Notes: a model not told the origin generated them from the letters alone. Numbered from the stretch's first letter, positions 1 to 6,075 are shown. The stretch: DNA of 9,516 bases from Aeromicrobium sp. (GCA_023254755.1 JALRKU010000002.1:1-9516), one strand, 5' to 3'. Translations and numbers: made by a program.

Positions 1-1724
1 CGCTTCTGGCCGACGAACTTGGTCTGCAGGAACGTCTCGAAGGCCTCAGCCTCGTTGAGCTTGGACAGGATGCGCAGCTGCTCCTCGCGGGGCGGCTTGG
101 TGTGGGGGCGCTCGACGCGCTCCTGGAACCACTTCCGCTCCTCGGGCTCCTGGATGTACATGTACTCGACGCCGGTGGTGCGGGCGTAGGAGTCGCGCAG
201 GATGCCGAGGATCTCCCGCAGCTTCATGAACCGCTTGCCGTTGCCGAACGACCCGGTCGCGAACTCGCGGTCGAGGTCCCACAGGGTGAGTCCGTGCGAC
301 GCGGTGTCGAGGTCGGGGTGGATGCGCGGCTCGTGGTCGAGCGGGTTGGTGTCGGCCATCAGGTGGCCGCGGACGCGGAACGCGTGGATCAGCTCGAGGA
401 CGCGCGCCTGCTTGTGCACCTCGTCGTCGTGGCTGACGGCGATGTCCTGCGCCCAGCGGATGGGCTCGTAGGGGATCTTGAGCGCACGGAAGATCTCGTC
501 GTAGAAGCCGTCTTCGCCCAGCAGCAGCTGGTGGATGCGCTTGAGGAACTCGCCAGACTGCGCGCCCTGGATGACGCGGTGGTCGTAGGTCGACGTGAGC
601 GTCATCATCTTGGAGATCGCCATCTGGGCGATGGTGTGCTCCGAGGCGCCCTGGAACTCCGGCGGGTACTCCATCGAGCCGACGCCGATGATGACGCCCT
701 GGCCGGCCATGAGGCGCGGCACCGAGTGGTTGGTGCCGATGCCGCCGGGGTTGGTCAGCGAGATCGTGGTGCCCTGGAAGTCGGCGACCTCGAGCTTGTT
801 CTCGCGGGCCTTCTTGACCATGGTCTCGTAGGCCGACCAGAAGCCGGCGAAGTCGAGCGTCTCGGCCGCCTTGATGCTGGGCACGACGAGAGTGCGGGAG
901 CCGTCGGCCTTCTGCAGGTCGATCGCGAGACCGAAGTTGACGTGCTCGGGCTTGAGCTGGACCGGCTTGCCCTTCTCGTCGGTCTCGTAGCCGGTGTTCA
1001 TCGCGGGGATGTCCTTGGCGGCCTTCACCACGGCGTAGCCGATGCGGTGCGTGAACGACACCTTGCCGCCGCGGGCGCGGGCCAGGTGGTTGTTGATGAC
1101 GGTGCGGTTGTCGAACAGCAGCTTGACCGGGACCGACCGCACGCTGGTCGCGGTGGGCACCGCGAGGCTGGCGTCCATGTTCTGCGCCGTGCGGGCCGCG
1201 GCGCCACGCAGGACGATCTTCTCGACCTCACCGGGACCGGTCGGTGCGGGCTCCGCCTTGGCGGCCGGCTTGGCCGCGGGGCGGGCCGGAGGCGCCTTGG
1301 GCTCGGCCGTCTTCGTGGGCTCGGAGGTCTTCGCGGCAACCTTCTCGGCGGCCGGGGTGGTGGGCGCCGGCGACGCGTCGGTCTGGGCGGTCCGCGGGCT
1401 GTCGACCGCAGGGTTGGTCGACGGCGCCTCGACGTGCTGGGGGCCGGCCACCTGGGCCTGCTGCGGAGCCGTGCTAGGGGCCGGCGTCGTGCCGTTGGAG
1501 GACGAGGCGCTGGCGGACGAGGAGGCTGTGCCGTTCGACGAGGCGCCCGGCCCCGCGGGACTGCCGCCGTTGCGGAAGAAGTCGGCCCACGAGCTGTCGA
1601 CCGAGGTCGGGTCCTCCTGGAACCGGTCGTACATGTCCTCGACCAACCACTGGTTGGTGCCGAAGTCGGGGGTGCTGGGGGTGTCCTGGGAGGTCTCGGC
1701 CACGGCCTCGATCGCCTCTTCCAT
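1..1724 (-). CDS. kgd: Multifunctional 2-oxoglutarate decarboxylase/dehydrogenase E1 (N-terminal 574 residues, 3' end outside window)
   Basis: Actinobacterial Kgd (SucA-type) is a thiamine-diphosphate enzyme that decarboxylates 2-oxoglutarate in the TCA cycle and carries an E2-like acyltransferase domain fused in front of E1. Visible in order: the OGDH N-terminal segment (about residues 20-50, FGTNQWLVEDMYDRF), a low-complexity Ala/Pro/Ser/Thr/Lys linker (51-164), an acyltransferase domain (about 165-395) with the YDHRVIQG catalytic motif (His382), and the start of the E1 part, ending at FLQTKFVGQK. No lipoyl domain is present, which is normal for Kgd. The family is roughly 1,200-1,270 residues, so about half is here and the ThDP-binding core is missing. 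ATG at 1724 is the most upstream possible start because an in-frame TGA lies at 1728-1730. No good Shine-Dalgarno lies close to it. In mycobacteria Kgd is inhibited by the FHA protein GarA; nothing here shows whether that applies. Confidence 0.95.
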   Translation of the reverse strand, partial: MEEAIEAVAETSQDTPSTPDFGTNQWLVEDMYDRFQEDPTSVDSSWADFFRNGGSPAGPGASSNGTASSSASASSSNGTTPAPSTAPQQAQVAGPQHVEAPSTNPAVDSPRTAQTDASPAPTTPAAEKVAAKTSEPTKTAEPKAPPARPAAKPAAKAEPAPTGPGEVEKIVLRGAAARTAQNMDASLAVPTATSVRSVPVKLLFDNRTVINNHLARARGGKVSFTHRIGYAVVKAAKDIPAMNTGYETDEKGKPVQLKPEHVNFGLAIDLQKADGSRTLVVPSIKAAETLDFAGFWSAYETMVKKARENKLEVADFQGTTISLTNPGGIGTNHSVPRLMAGQGVIIGVGSMEYPPEFQGASEHTIAQMAISKMMTLTSTYDHRVIQGAQSGEFLKRIHQLLLGEDGFYDEIFRALKIPYEPIRWAQDIAVSHDDEVHKQARVLELIHAFRVRGHLMADTNPLDHEPRIHPDLDTASHGLTLWDLDREFATGSFGNGKRFMKLREILGILRDSYARTTGVEYMYIQEPEERKWFQERVERPHTKPPREEQLRILSKLNEAEAFETFLQTKFVGQK

Positions 1725-1757
1725 AGTTCAGTCGGCGCGCGTGTGAAGTCGCCCTCC

Positions 1758-1763
1758 ACACTA
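1758..1763 (-). promoter_or_regulatory. Candidate -10 box for kgd
   Basis: On the minus strand the hexamer is TAGTGT, matching the actinobacterial TAnnnT -10 pattern. Initiation about 7 nt downstream would give a 5' UTR of roughly 27 nt before the ATG at 1724. A purine-rich GGAGGG (1752-1757) overlaps the expected transcription start and is too far from the ATG to act as a normal ribosome site. No clear -35 was found. Weak evidence from one hexamer. Confidence 0.3.
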
Positions 1764-1766
1764 CTC

Positions 1767-1793
1767 CCCGGCCGTGCAGGACCGCAGGCCGGG
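1767..1793. terminator. GC hairpin between the winged-helix gene and kgd
   Basis: CCCGGCC (1767-1773) pairs with GGCCGGG (1787-1793), and TGC/GCA extends the stem past one bulged base. It lies 24 nt past the stop of the winged-helix gene and before the kgd -10 candidate, where a terminator is expected. There is no U-tract, as is common in high-GC actinomycetes, so this could be a chance GC dyad. Confidence 0.35.
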
Positions 1794-1816
1794 CGGGCGC
1801 TCGTTTCGTCGGTGTT

Positions 1817-2851
1817 TCAGCCGTGGGAGACCGTGAGGTCGAGGGTTCGACCGAGGAACTTCGCGAACCGTTCGGCGTCCCGCTCCACGGCTCGATGCGC
1901 GCGGCTCGTCAGGGCTGTGTCGGGAATCACCTCGACGCGCACCGACGACGTCTGGAGGGTGCGCCGCCACAGGCCACCGAGGGCACCGTCGAGGAACAGC
2001 AGACCCGTGCTGCGCATGACGTCGTGCACCGTGCCCGCGATCCGCGAGTAGTCGATCTCGTCGCGGGCGTAGGAGATGTACTCGTCGAAGTTCGACAGCA
2101 GGGCCGCGGCGGGCGCAGGGACGTCGTGCAGGGTCTCGTGCGGGAGGGCGTAGGGCTCGCCGTCGATCGTGGCGGACGCGAGCCCGGCGAGCTCGATCGC
2201 CCGACGGCTGTCCGTGAGCGTCAGGCTGCTCCACCACGCGAGGTCGCGGGCACGGAACGGGCCGTGTCCGCGGGCGTACGTCGCGGCGAGGCCGGCCAGC
2301 AGCTCGTCGCGGTCGCGCTGCGGTGGTGGGTCGCCGAGCAACGCGTAGGTGTGCTGCCGTCCGCGCATCGGCCCGCTGGCGACGACGCAGCCGATCTCGA
2401 GGTGCGCCTGGCGCCGCCCGGGACCCTCGATGCCGCCCTGGGCCCAGGCCGCACCCAGCTCCTCGCGCGTCAGCGGGCCGTCGGCGAGGCACTCGACCGC
2501 GATGGCGCGGGCCCGGTCGAGCACGGCGTCGTCGATCGCCAGCTCACGCCGCTGCGGCGCCATCAGCCGCAGCACCCGCGGCCCGGTCAGCGCCTGCAGG
2601 GCGAACAGGTCGGGCAGGTCGACGTCGTGCCACGTCGGTCGGAGCACGTGCGTGCGTCGGAACGCGAGGTGGTCGAACTCCGTCTGCAGCTCGTGCAGCG
2701 TGCGACCGCAGCGCCGACCGATCGCCCACAGCGCCATGTCGTGGAGCTGCGACTGCACGGCGCCGAGGTGGCGCACGACGTCGGCGCCGGTGGCGAAGCG
2801 CGGCGCGTCGAGGCCCTGGGCGTGCCAGCGACCGACGACGTGGGGCTTCAC
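1817..2851 (-). CDS. Winged-helix DNA-binding domain protein, HTH_42 / AlkZ-like group
   Basis: A 344-residue protein resembling the winged-helix family (PF06224, HTH_42) that also contains the AlkZ/YcaQ DNA glycosylases. The signature regions are GAVQSQLHDMALWAIG (residues 30-45) and RRTHVLRPTWHDV, matching the conserved 'RGTLHxV' strand of the family. Q33-S34-Q35 sits where AlkZ has its QxQ catalytic pair, but with Ser instead of an aliphatic middle residue. The C-terminal half keeps the family pattern LLSNFDEYISYARD and GLLFLDGALGGLWRR. Start is GTG at 2851, 3 nt after the purT stop and without a clear ribosome site, so translation is probably coupled to purT. Most members have no known activity: a role in repair of alkylated or crosslinked DNA is possible but not shown by sequence alone. 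Confidence 0.85.
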   Translation of the reverse strand: MKPHVVGRWHAQGLDAPRFATGADVVRHLGAVQSQLHDMALWAIGRRCGRTLHELQTEFDHLAFRRTHVLRPTWHDVDLPDLFALQALTGPRVLRLMAPQRRELAIDDAVLDRARAIAVECLADGPLTREELGAAWAQGGIEGPGRRQAHLEIGCVVASGPMRGRQHTYALLGDPPPQRDRDELLAGLAATYARGHGPFRARDLAWWSSLTLTDSRRAIELAGLASATIDGEPYALPHETLHDVPAPAAALLSNFDEYISYARDEIDYSRIAGTVHDVMRSTGLLFLDGALGGLWRRTLQTSSVRVEVIPDTALTSRAHRAVERDAERFAKFLGRTLDLTVSHG

Positions 2852-2854
2852 GAC

Positions 2855-4066
2855 TCAGGGCTGCTCGACGGTGACGGCCGCGGCCGAGCGTCGTGCCGTG
2901 GCCCGCGCGGCGTCGACGTCGTCGCCCAGCGCGAGCGTGACCGCCATCCGCCGGCGACCGGAGACGGCCGGCTTGCCGAACAGCCGGATCGCGGTGTCGG
3001 GCTCGGCGAGTGCTCGGCCGAGTCCGCCGAAGCGGGGTGCCTCGATCTCGCCGTCGACCAGGACGGCGCACGACGCGGCGGGGCCGCGGGTGCGCACGAC
3101 GGGGATCGGCAGGCCGAGGATCGCGCGGGCGTGGAGGGCGAACTCGGACAGGTCCTGCGACACGAGCGTGACCAGTCCCGTGTCGTGCGGGCGGGGCGAG
3201 AGCTCGGAGAACACGACGCCGTCGGGGGTGACGAACAGCTCGACGCCGAACAGGCCGCGCCCGGTGGGACCGCACAGGTCCGTGACGACGGCCGCCGCGA
3301 CCTCCTCGGCCCTCGCGAGCACGGCCGGGTCCAGGCGGTGCGGCTGCCACGACTCGCGGTAGTCGCCGTCGACCTGGACGTGGGCGATCGGCGGGCAGAA
3401 GCTGATGACGTCGGGCCCACCGTCGCCGGCGACGTGCTTGATCGTGAGCAGCGTGATCTCGGAGTCGAAGTCGACGAACCCCTCGACGATGACGCGTCCC
3501 GCGCCGGCGCGACCGCCCTCCTGCGCGTACGCCCACGCGGGCTCGACGTCGTCCGCCGCGCGGACGACGGACTGGCCCTTGCCCGACGACGACATCACCG
3601 GCTTGACCACGCACGGCAGACCCACGGCCTCGACCGCCGCGACGTACTCGTCGTGGGTGCCGGCGAAGCGGTAGGGCGACGTGGGGAGGCCGAGCGTCTC
3701 GGCGGCGAGCCGTCGGATGCCCTCGCGGTCCATCGTGAGCCGGGCGGCGCGTGCCGTGGGGATGACGGTGACCCCCTCGGCCTCCAGCTCGAGCAGCGTC
3801 TCGGTGTGGATCGCCTCGATCTCCGGGACGACGAGGTGGGGTCGTTCGACCTCGACGACGCGTCGGACCTCGCTCGGGTCGAGCATGTCGATCACGTGGC
3901 TGCGGTGCGCCACCTGCATGGCGGGGGCGTCGGTGTAGCGGTCGACCGCGATCGTCTCGACGCCGAGGCGCTGCAGCTCGACGACGACCTCCTTGCCGAG
4001 CTCGCCGGAGCCGAGGAGCAGGACGCGGGTGGCGCCGGGGGAGAGCGGGGTGCCGATCGTCGTCAC
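2855..4066 (-). CDS. purT: Formate-dependent phosphoribosylglycinamide formyltransferase (GAR transformylase 2)
   Basis: PurT uses formate and ATP to convert glycinamide ribonucleotide to formyl-GAR, the third step of purine synthesis, independently of 10-formyl-THF and PurN. It is a cytosolic ATP-grasp enzyme. Visible: the N-terminal GSGELGKEV loop (about residues 19-27), AVDRYTDAPAMQVAHRSHVI, LTMDREGIRRLAAE, ATP-grasp KPVMSSSGKGQS (Lys155), GGRAGAGRVIVEG, DGDYRESWQPH, LFGVELFV and SPRPHDTGLVTL. All closely match E. coli PurT as I know it. The GTG at 4066 gives 403 residues beginning MTTIGTPLSPGATR, which lines up with the E. coli N-terminus (MTLLGTALRPAATR) and lies 7 nt after a TAGGGT box. 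The longer start at GTG 4075 would add three residues and overlap that box. It ends 3 nt before the winged-helix gene and begins 41 nt after the OsmC stop. Confidence 0.97.
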   Translation of the reverse strand: MTTIGTPLSPGATRVLLLGSGELGKEVVVELQRLGVETIAVDRYTDAPAMQVAHRSHVIDMLDPSEVRRVVEVERPHLVVPEIEAIHTETLLELEAEGVTVIPTARAARLTMDREGIRRLAAETLGLPTSPYRFAGTHDEYVAAVEAVGLPCVVKPVMSSSGKGQSVVRAADDVEPAWAYAQEGGRAGAGRVIVEGFVDFDSEITLLTIKHVAGDGGPDVISFCPPIAHVQVDGDYRESWQPHRLDPAVLARAEEVAAAVVTDLCGPTGRGLFGVELFVTPDGVVFSELSPRPHDTGLVTLVSQDLSEFALHARAILGLPIPVVRTRGPAASCAVLVDGEIEAPRFGGLGRALAEPDTAIRLFGKPAVSGRRRMAVTLALGDDVDAARATARRSAAAVTVEQP

Positions 4067-4073
4067 GGGCCCC

Positions 4074-4079
4074 ACCCTA
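4074..4079 (-). promoter_or_regulatory. Candidate -10 box for leaderless purT mRNA
   Basis: The minus-strand hexamer TAGGGT fits TAnnnT. Its last T lies 7 nt before the G at 4067, so transcription would start at or next to the GTG at 4066. The same spacing occurs before argS and the response regulator in this window. The alternative reading is that AGGGTGGGG acts as a ribosome site for the GTG at 4066 on a transcript coming from the OsmC gene. Confidence 0.45.
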
Positions 4080-4107
4080 GGGGCCCGCGGCGACGGGTCG
4101 GTGGCCG

Positions 4108-4551
4108 TCAGGCGGTCTCGAGCGCGGCGTCGAGCGTGATCTCGACACCCGTCAGGGCCTTGCTGATCGGGCAGCCGGCTTTGGCCTCGTTCGCCGCCTC
4201 GAGGAAGGCCGCCTCGTCGAGGCCGTCGACCTCGGCGCGGACGGTCAGGGCGATGCCGGTGAGGCGGAAGCCCCCCGCCGGGTCCGGGCCCAGCGAGACG
4301 TCGGCCGTGGTCTCGATCGAGTGGACGGTGCCGCCCTTCTGCCCCAGCAGGGCCGACAGCTGCATCGAGTAGCAGGCCGAGTGCGAGGCCCCGAGGAGCT
4401 CCTCGGGGTTGGTGGCGCCGCCGCCGTCGTCGGACGCGCGCTTGGGGAACGAGACCTCGAACGTGGCGAGCCCCGAGGTGGTCAGCTCGACCTGTCCGGA
4501 TCCTTCCTCGAAGCTGCCGTCCCAGGCGGTGCGTGCTGTGCGAGTGGGCAT
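4108..4551 (-). CDS. osmC: OsmC-family peroxiredoxin
   Basis: A 147-residue thiol peroxidase of the OsmC/Ohr superfamily, subgroup OsmC, which reduces organic hydroperoxides in the cytosol using two cysteines. The reactive cysteine is in ASHSACYSMQLS (Cys60) and the resolving one in AKAGCPISKAL (Cys127). The TNPEELLGASHSAC stretch with Glu50/Glu51, the AxWDGSFEEGSG N-terminus and the ITLDAAL C-terminus are typical of OsmC, and the length is normal (about 140-150). The frame stays open far upstream, but homology begins at the ATG at 4551, preceded by GGGGGACCC; the GGGGGA is slightly close for an ideal ribosome site. A TAGCGT hexamer (minus strand, 4592-4597) is a possible -10. The gene may read through into purT 41 nt downstream. 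Confidence 0.93.
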   Translation of the reverse strand: MPTRTARTAWDGSFEEGSGQVELTTSGLATFEVSFPKRASDDGGGATNPEELLGASHSACYSMQLSALLGQKGGTVHSIETTADVSLGPDPAGGFRLTGIALTVRAEVDGLDEAAFLEAANEAKAGCPISKALTGVEITLDAALETA

Positions 4552-4652
4552 GGGTCCCCCTGAGGGTGCTGTGGTGGCGTGGGCGCTGTCGACGCTACGC
4601 CGGAGGGCATCGCCCCGCCATCGGTGGTTGCACCCCGGCCCGCCGCCTGCCA

Positions 4653-4680
4653 CTATCTGATAACAGTCGTCATCAGATAG
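4653..4680. promoter_or_regulatory. 28-bp palindromic operator candidate upstream of the MpaB-type gene
   Basis: Two perfect 9-bp arms, CTATCTGAT (4653-4661) and ATCAGATAG (4672-4680), flank a 10-bp centre in which AC/GT also match, giving 11 of 14 symmetric pairs. The arms are AT-richer than the surroundings, so this is not a chance GC dyad. It ends 9 nt before the ATG at 4690, and a GATAAC (4659-4664) inside the left arm is a plausible -10. Together these suggest a repressor site covering the promoter. Length and symmetry resemble TetR-family operators, but no regulator gene is in the window. The 138-nt gap (4552-4689) between the two divergent genes holds this site and a weak OsmC -10 candidate, nothing else that I see. 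Confidence 0.65.
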
Positions 4681-4689
4681 GGGCACTGC

Positions 4690-5523
4690 ATGGTGGGGCT
4701 CACCGCGACCGAGTCGCGCAACGTCGAGAAGGGCGTGTTCGGAGCGGCCCTGCTCGCCGGCCCGGCCAACGTCGTCATGCAGCTCTCGTGGCCGGGGGTC
4801 GGGTACGGGGTCATGGAGAGCCGGGTGACGTCGGGCCGCGTCGACCTGCACCCGATCAAGCGCCAGCGCACGACGCTGACCTACCTCGCCGTCGTGGCGC
4901 TCGGCACCGACGAGGAACGCCAGATCTACAAGAAGGCGGTCGACACGTCGCACCGCCAGGTGTTCGACGACGAGAACAGCAGGAGCCCGGTGAAGTACCA
5001 CGGCATGAACCCCGACCTGCAGCTGTGGGTCGCGGCCTGCCTCTACCGCGGCATCGAGGACGTGTACGAGGTCTTCTGGGGCGGCATCCCCGAGGACGAG
5101 CGCGAGGAGGTCTATCGGAACTCGCACACTCTCGGCACGACGCTGCAGGTCCGCGAGTCGATGTGGCCCGCGACCCGCGAGGAGTTCGACGCCTACTGGG
5201 AGAAGGGGCTCGACGAGGTCCGCATCGACGACGCCGTGCGCGAGTACCTGATGGGCGTGGTCGAGGTCCGTCACTTCCCGCTGGGCCTGACGCGCCCCTT
5301 CGCGGGTCTCAACCGGTTCATCACGACCGGCTTCCTGCCACAGCGCTTCCGCGACGAGATGCAGCTGCCGTGGTCCGACGCCCAGCAACGCCGCTGGGAC
5401 CGGCTCATGACCGTCGTCGGCTGGGTCACCCGCCGCACGCCCCGCCTCCTGCGCGAGTACCCCTTCAACTACTACCTCTGGGACCTCCGCCGCCGCGTCC
5501 GCGCCGGCCGCCCCCTCGTCTGA
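4690..5523 (+). CDS. MpaB-type oxygenase family protein (DUF2236)
   Basis: A 277-residue protein resembling the DUF2236 family, named after the fungal mycophenolic-acid cleavage oxygenase MpaB and distantly related to latex-clearing protein Lcp, where the domain binds b-type heme. Visible: LLAGPANVVMQLSWPGVGYGV (residues 22-41), HPIKRQRTTLTY (54-65), an isolated His88 in DTSHRQVF, NPDLQLWVAACLY (107-119) and LQVRESMWPATREEFDAYWE. The Arg58/Thr62/His88 spacing is similar to, but not the same as, the Arg-Thr-His heme set of Lcp, so heme binding is inferred. No signal peptide or clear transmembrane segment. The ATG at 4690 follows GGGG in a weak ribosome site. It stands alone, divergent from the OsmC gene, and is probably controlled by the adjacent palindrome. 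Substrate unknown; MpaB-like genes in actinomycetes often sit near lipid or sterol genes, which is not the case here. Confidence 0.85.
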   Translation: MVGLTATESRNVEKGVFGAALLAGPANVVMQLSWPGVGYGVMESRVTSGRVDLHPIKRQRTTLTYLAVVALGTDEERQIYKKAVDTSHRQVFDDENSRSPVKYHGMNPDLQLWVAACLYRGIEDVYEVFWGGIPEDEREEVYRNSHTLGTTLQVRESMWPATREEFDAYWEKGLDEVRIDDAVREYLMGVVEVRHFPLGLTRPFAGLNRFITTGFLPQRFRDEMQLPWSDAQQRRWDRLMTVVGWVTRRTPRLLREYPFNYYLWDLRRRVRAGRPLV

Positions 5524-5536
5524 CGCCCCCCACGCT

Positions 5537-5620
5537 GACGAGTCACTGGTTCCCGGTGACGAGTCACTGGTTCCCGGTGAGGAGTCACTGGTTTCCGGTG
5601 ACGAGTCACTGGTTTCCGGT
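5537..5620. repeat. Four tandem 21-bp repeats with palindromic junctions
   Basis: Four contiguous 21-bp units (5537-5557, 5558-5578, 5579-5599, 5600-5620) begin 14 nt after the stop of the MpaB-type gene. Each is GA(C/G) followed by GAGTCACTGGTT(C/T)CCGGT. Units 1-2 have CCC and units 3-4 TCC in the second half; unit 3 has GAG for GAC. A decayed fifth start (CGCGAGTC, 5621-5628) and an isolated GTCACTGGT at 5694-5702 follow. Junctions create GTGAC-GA-GTCAC, a perfect dyad that extends to CCGGTGAC/GTCACTGG with one G-T pair. The unit is a multiple of three, so one plus frame reads SHWFPV repeatedly, but nothing else supports translation. It could be a transcript-end hairpin array or a protein-binding array. 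No spacers, so not CRISPR. Confidence 0.9.
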
Positions 5621-5744
5621 CGCGAGTCGATTTGCTGCGGGCCGGGTGGTGGGGTCTGGCACCTCGCTGCGCTCGGTGCGGCGGGCAGGAGCCGTCACTG
5701 GTGCGCGGCGTGGAGGCGCGCTGCGCGCGGAGGGCGCCGCGTCA

Positions 5745-5825
5745 GGTTCCTCCCGAATCCCGCCGGGGGCACCCTGTGAAGGCGCCGCTGCGCGGCGGTC
5801 GAACGCGGTGCCCCCGGCAGGATCC
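5745..5825. repeat. Fold-back element 1 with tRNA-end-like arms
   Basis: The left arm (5745-5773) contains GGTTCCTCCCGAATCC followed by CGCCGGGGGCACC. The right arm (5807-5825) is GGTGCCCCCGGCAGGATCC, its near-perfect inverse (17 of 19). Between them lies a smaller hairpin, CGCCGC-TGC-GCGGCG. Positions 5808-5823 are identical over 16 nt to 5966-5981, which covers the T-stem and acceptor 3' strand of the neighbouring tRNA-Arg. No gene is visible in 5621-5966: the frames that remain open show no recognisable domain and are explained by GC bias and these repeats. Confidence 0.7.
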
Positions 5826-5878
5826 GTCGCCTCGGAGCGGCTGCGCCGCGCTGTGTCATGACGCGCTCCGCGCGCGGT

Positions 5879-5985
5879 GGCTCCTCCCGAATCCGGCGGG
5901 GGCCACGCACGCGACGAAGCCCCGAGCGGAGCGCTTCGCGCTGCGATCGGGGCTTCGTGGAGTGCGTGCCCCCGGCAGGATTCGA
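5879..5985. repeat. Fold-back element 2, running into the 3' end of tRNA-Arg
   Basis: The left arm (5879-5910) repeats GG(C/T)TCCTCCCGAATCC of element 1 with one difference, then GGCGGGGGCCACGCAC. The right arm (5962-5985) is GTGCGTGCCCCCGGCAGG plus ATTCGA, the last 6 bases being tRNA T-loop. The arms match apart from small indels, and the core is the 45-nt hairpin at 5914-5958. Element 1 has the same plan with a different core, so these look like two copies of one palindromic design. A third, smaller dyad lies between them (CGGAGCG 5833-5839 / CGCTCCG 5864-5870). Confidence 0.7.
5914..5958 (-). terminator. Long hairpin downstream of tRNA-Arg
   Basis: ACGAAGCCCCGA (5914-5925) pairs perfectly with TCGGGGCTTCGT (5947-5958). 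The stem continues for nine more positions with two mismatches, closing on a 3-nt loop: 21 positions per arm. It begins 8 nt past the tRNA 3' end, the expected place for its terminator on the minus strand. There is no U-tract on either side, so it would be a U-less hairpin of the kind proposed for actinobacteria, or an RNA-processing structure. Confidence 0.6.
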
Positions 5986-6038
5986 ACCTGCGCACCCGCC
6001 TCCGGAGGGCGGCGCTCTATCCCCTGAGCTACGGGGGC
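5967..6038 (-). tRNA. tRNA-Arg (anticodon CCG)
   Basis: A complete 72-nt cloverleaf on the minus strand: acceptor GCCCCCG/CGGGGGC, D-stem GCTC/GAGC, anticodon stem CCGCC/GGCGG with loop CTCCGGA (anticodon CCG at 6003-6005), 4-nt variable loop, T-arm GCAGG-TTCGAAT-CCTGC and discriminator A. CCA is not encoded: the next bases are CGC. It reads CGG arginine codons. It lies 68 nt from the response regulator, transcribed divergently, and about 500 nt upstream of argS, whose product charges it. Confidence 0.97.
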
Positions 6039-6075
6039 CTGGTCATGACGGATCATTCCCGGCCAATGCCGTGTG

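Noticed and set aside
102..2051. Long plus-strand open frame of 649 codons
   Set aside because: It is antisense to kgd and the 3' part of the winged-helix gene, both of which have clear homology. Its translation is low-complexity Leu/Val/Gly/Arg/Ala, typical of a GC-rich shadow frame.
1823..4372. Plus-strand open frame of 849 codons
   Set aside because: It runs antisense through the winged-helix gene, purT and into the OsmC gene. It has no recognisable domain and the Asp/Arg/Val/Gly-rich composition of a shadow frame.
4552..5388. N-terminal extension of the OsmC gene (426-residue version)
   Set aside because: The added 279 residues are antisense to the MpaB-type gene and show no domain. OsmC homology begins at the ATG at 4551, giving the normal family length.
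5537..5620. CRISPR array
   Set aside because: The 21-bp units are directly contiguous with no spacers and no cas genes nearby.
4533..5861. Plus-strand frame containing the SHWFPV heptad repeats
   Set aside because: It overlaps the MpaB-type gene in another frame. The repeats follow only from the 21-bp period being divisible by three; no ribosome site or domain supports it.
5808..5981. attL/attR pair of an integrated element at tRNA-Arg
   Set aside because: The 16-nt identity lies only 158 bp from its partner, with no integrase or cargo between. Each copy is part of a symmetric fold-back, so duplicated palindromes fit better, though an old excised element cannot be ruled out.
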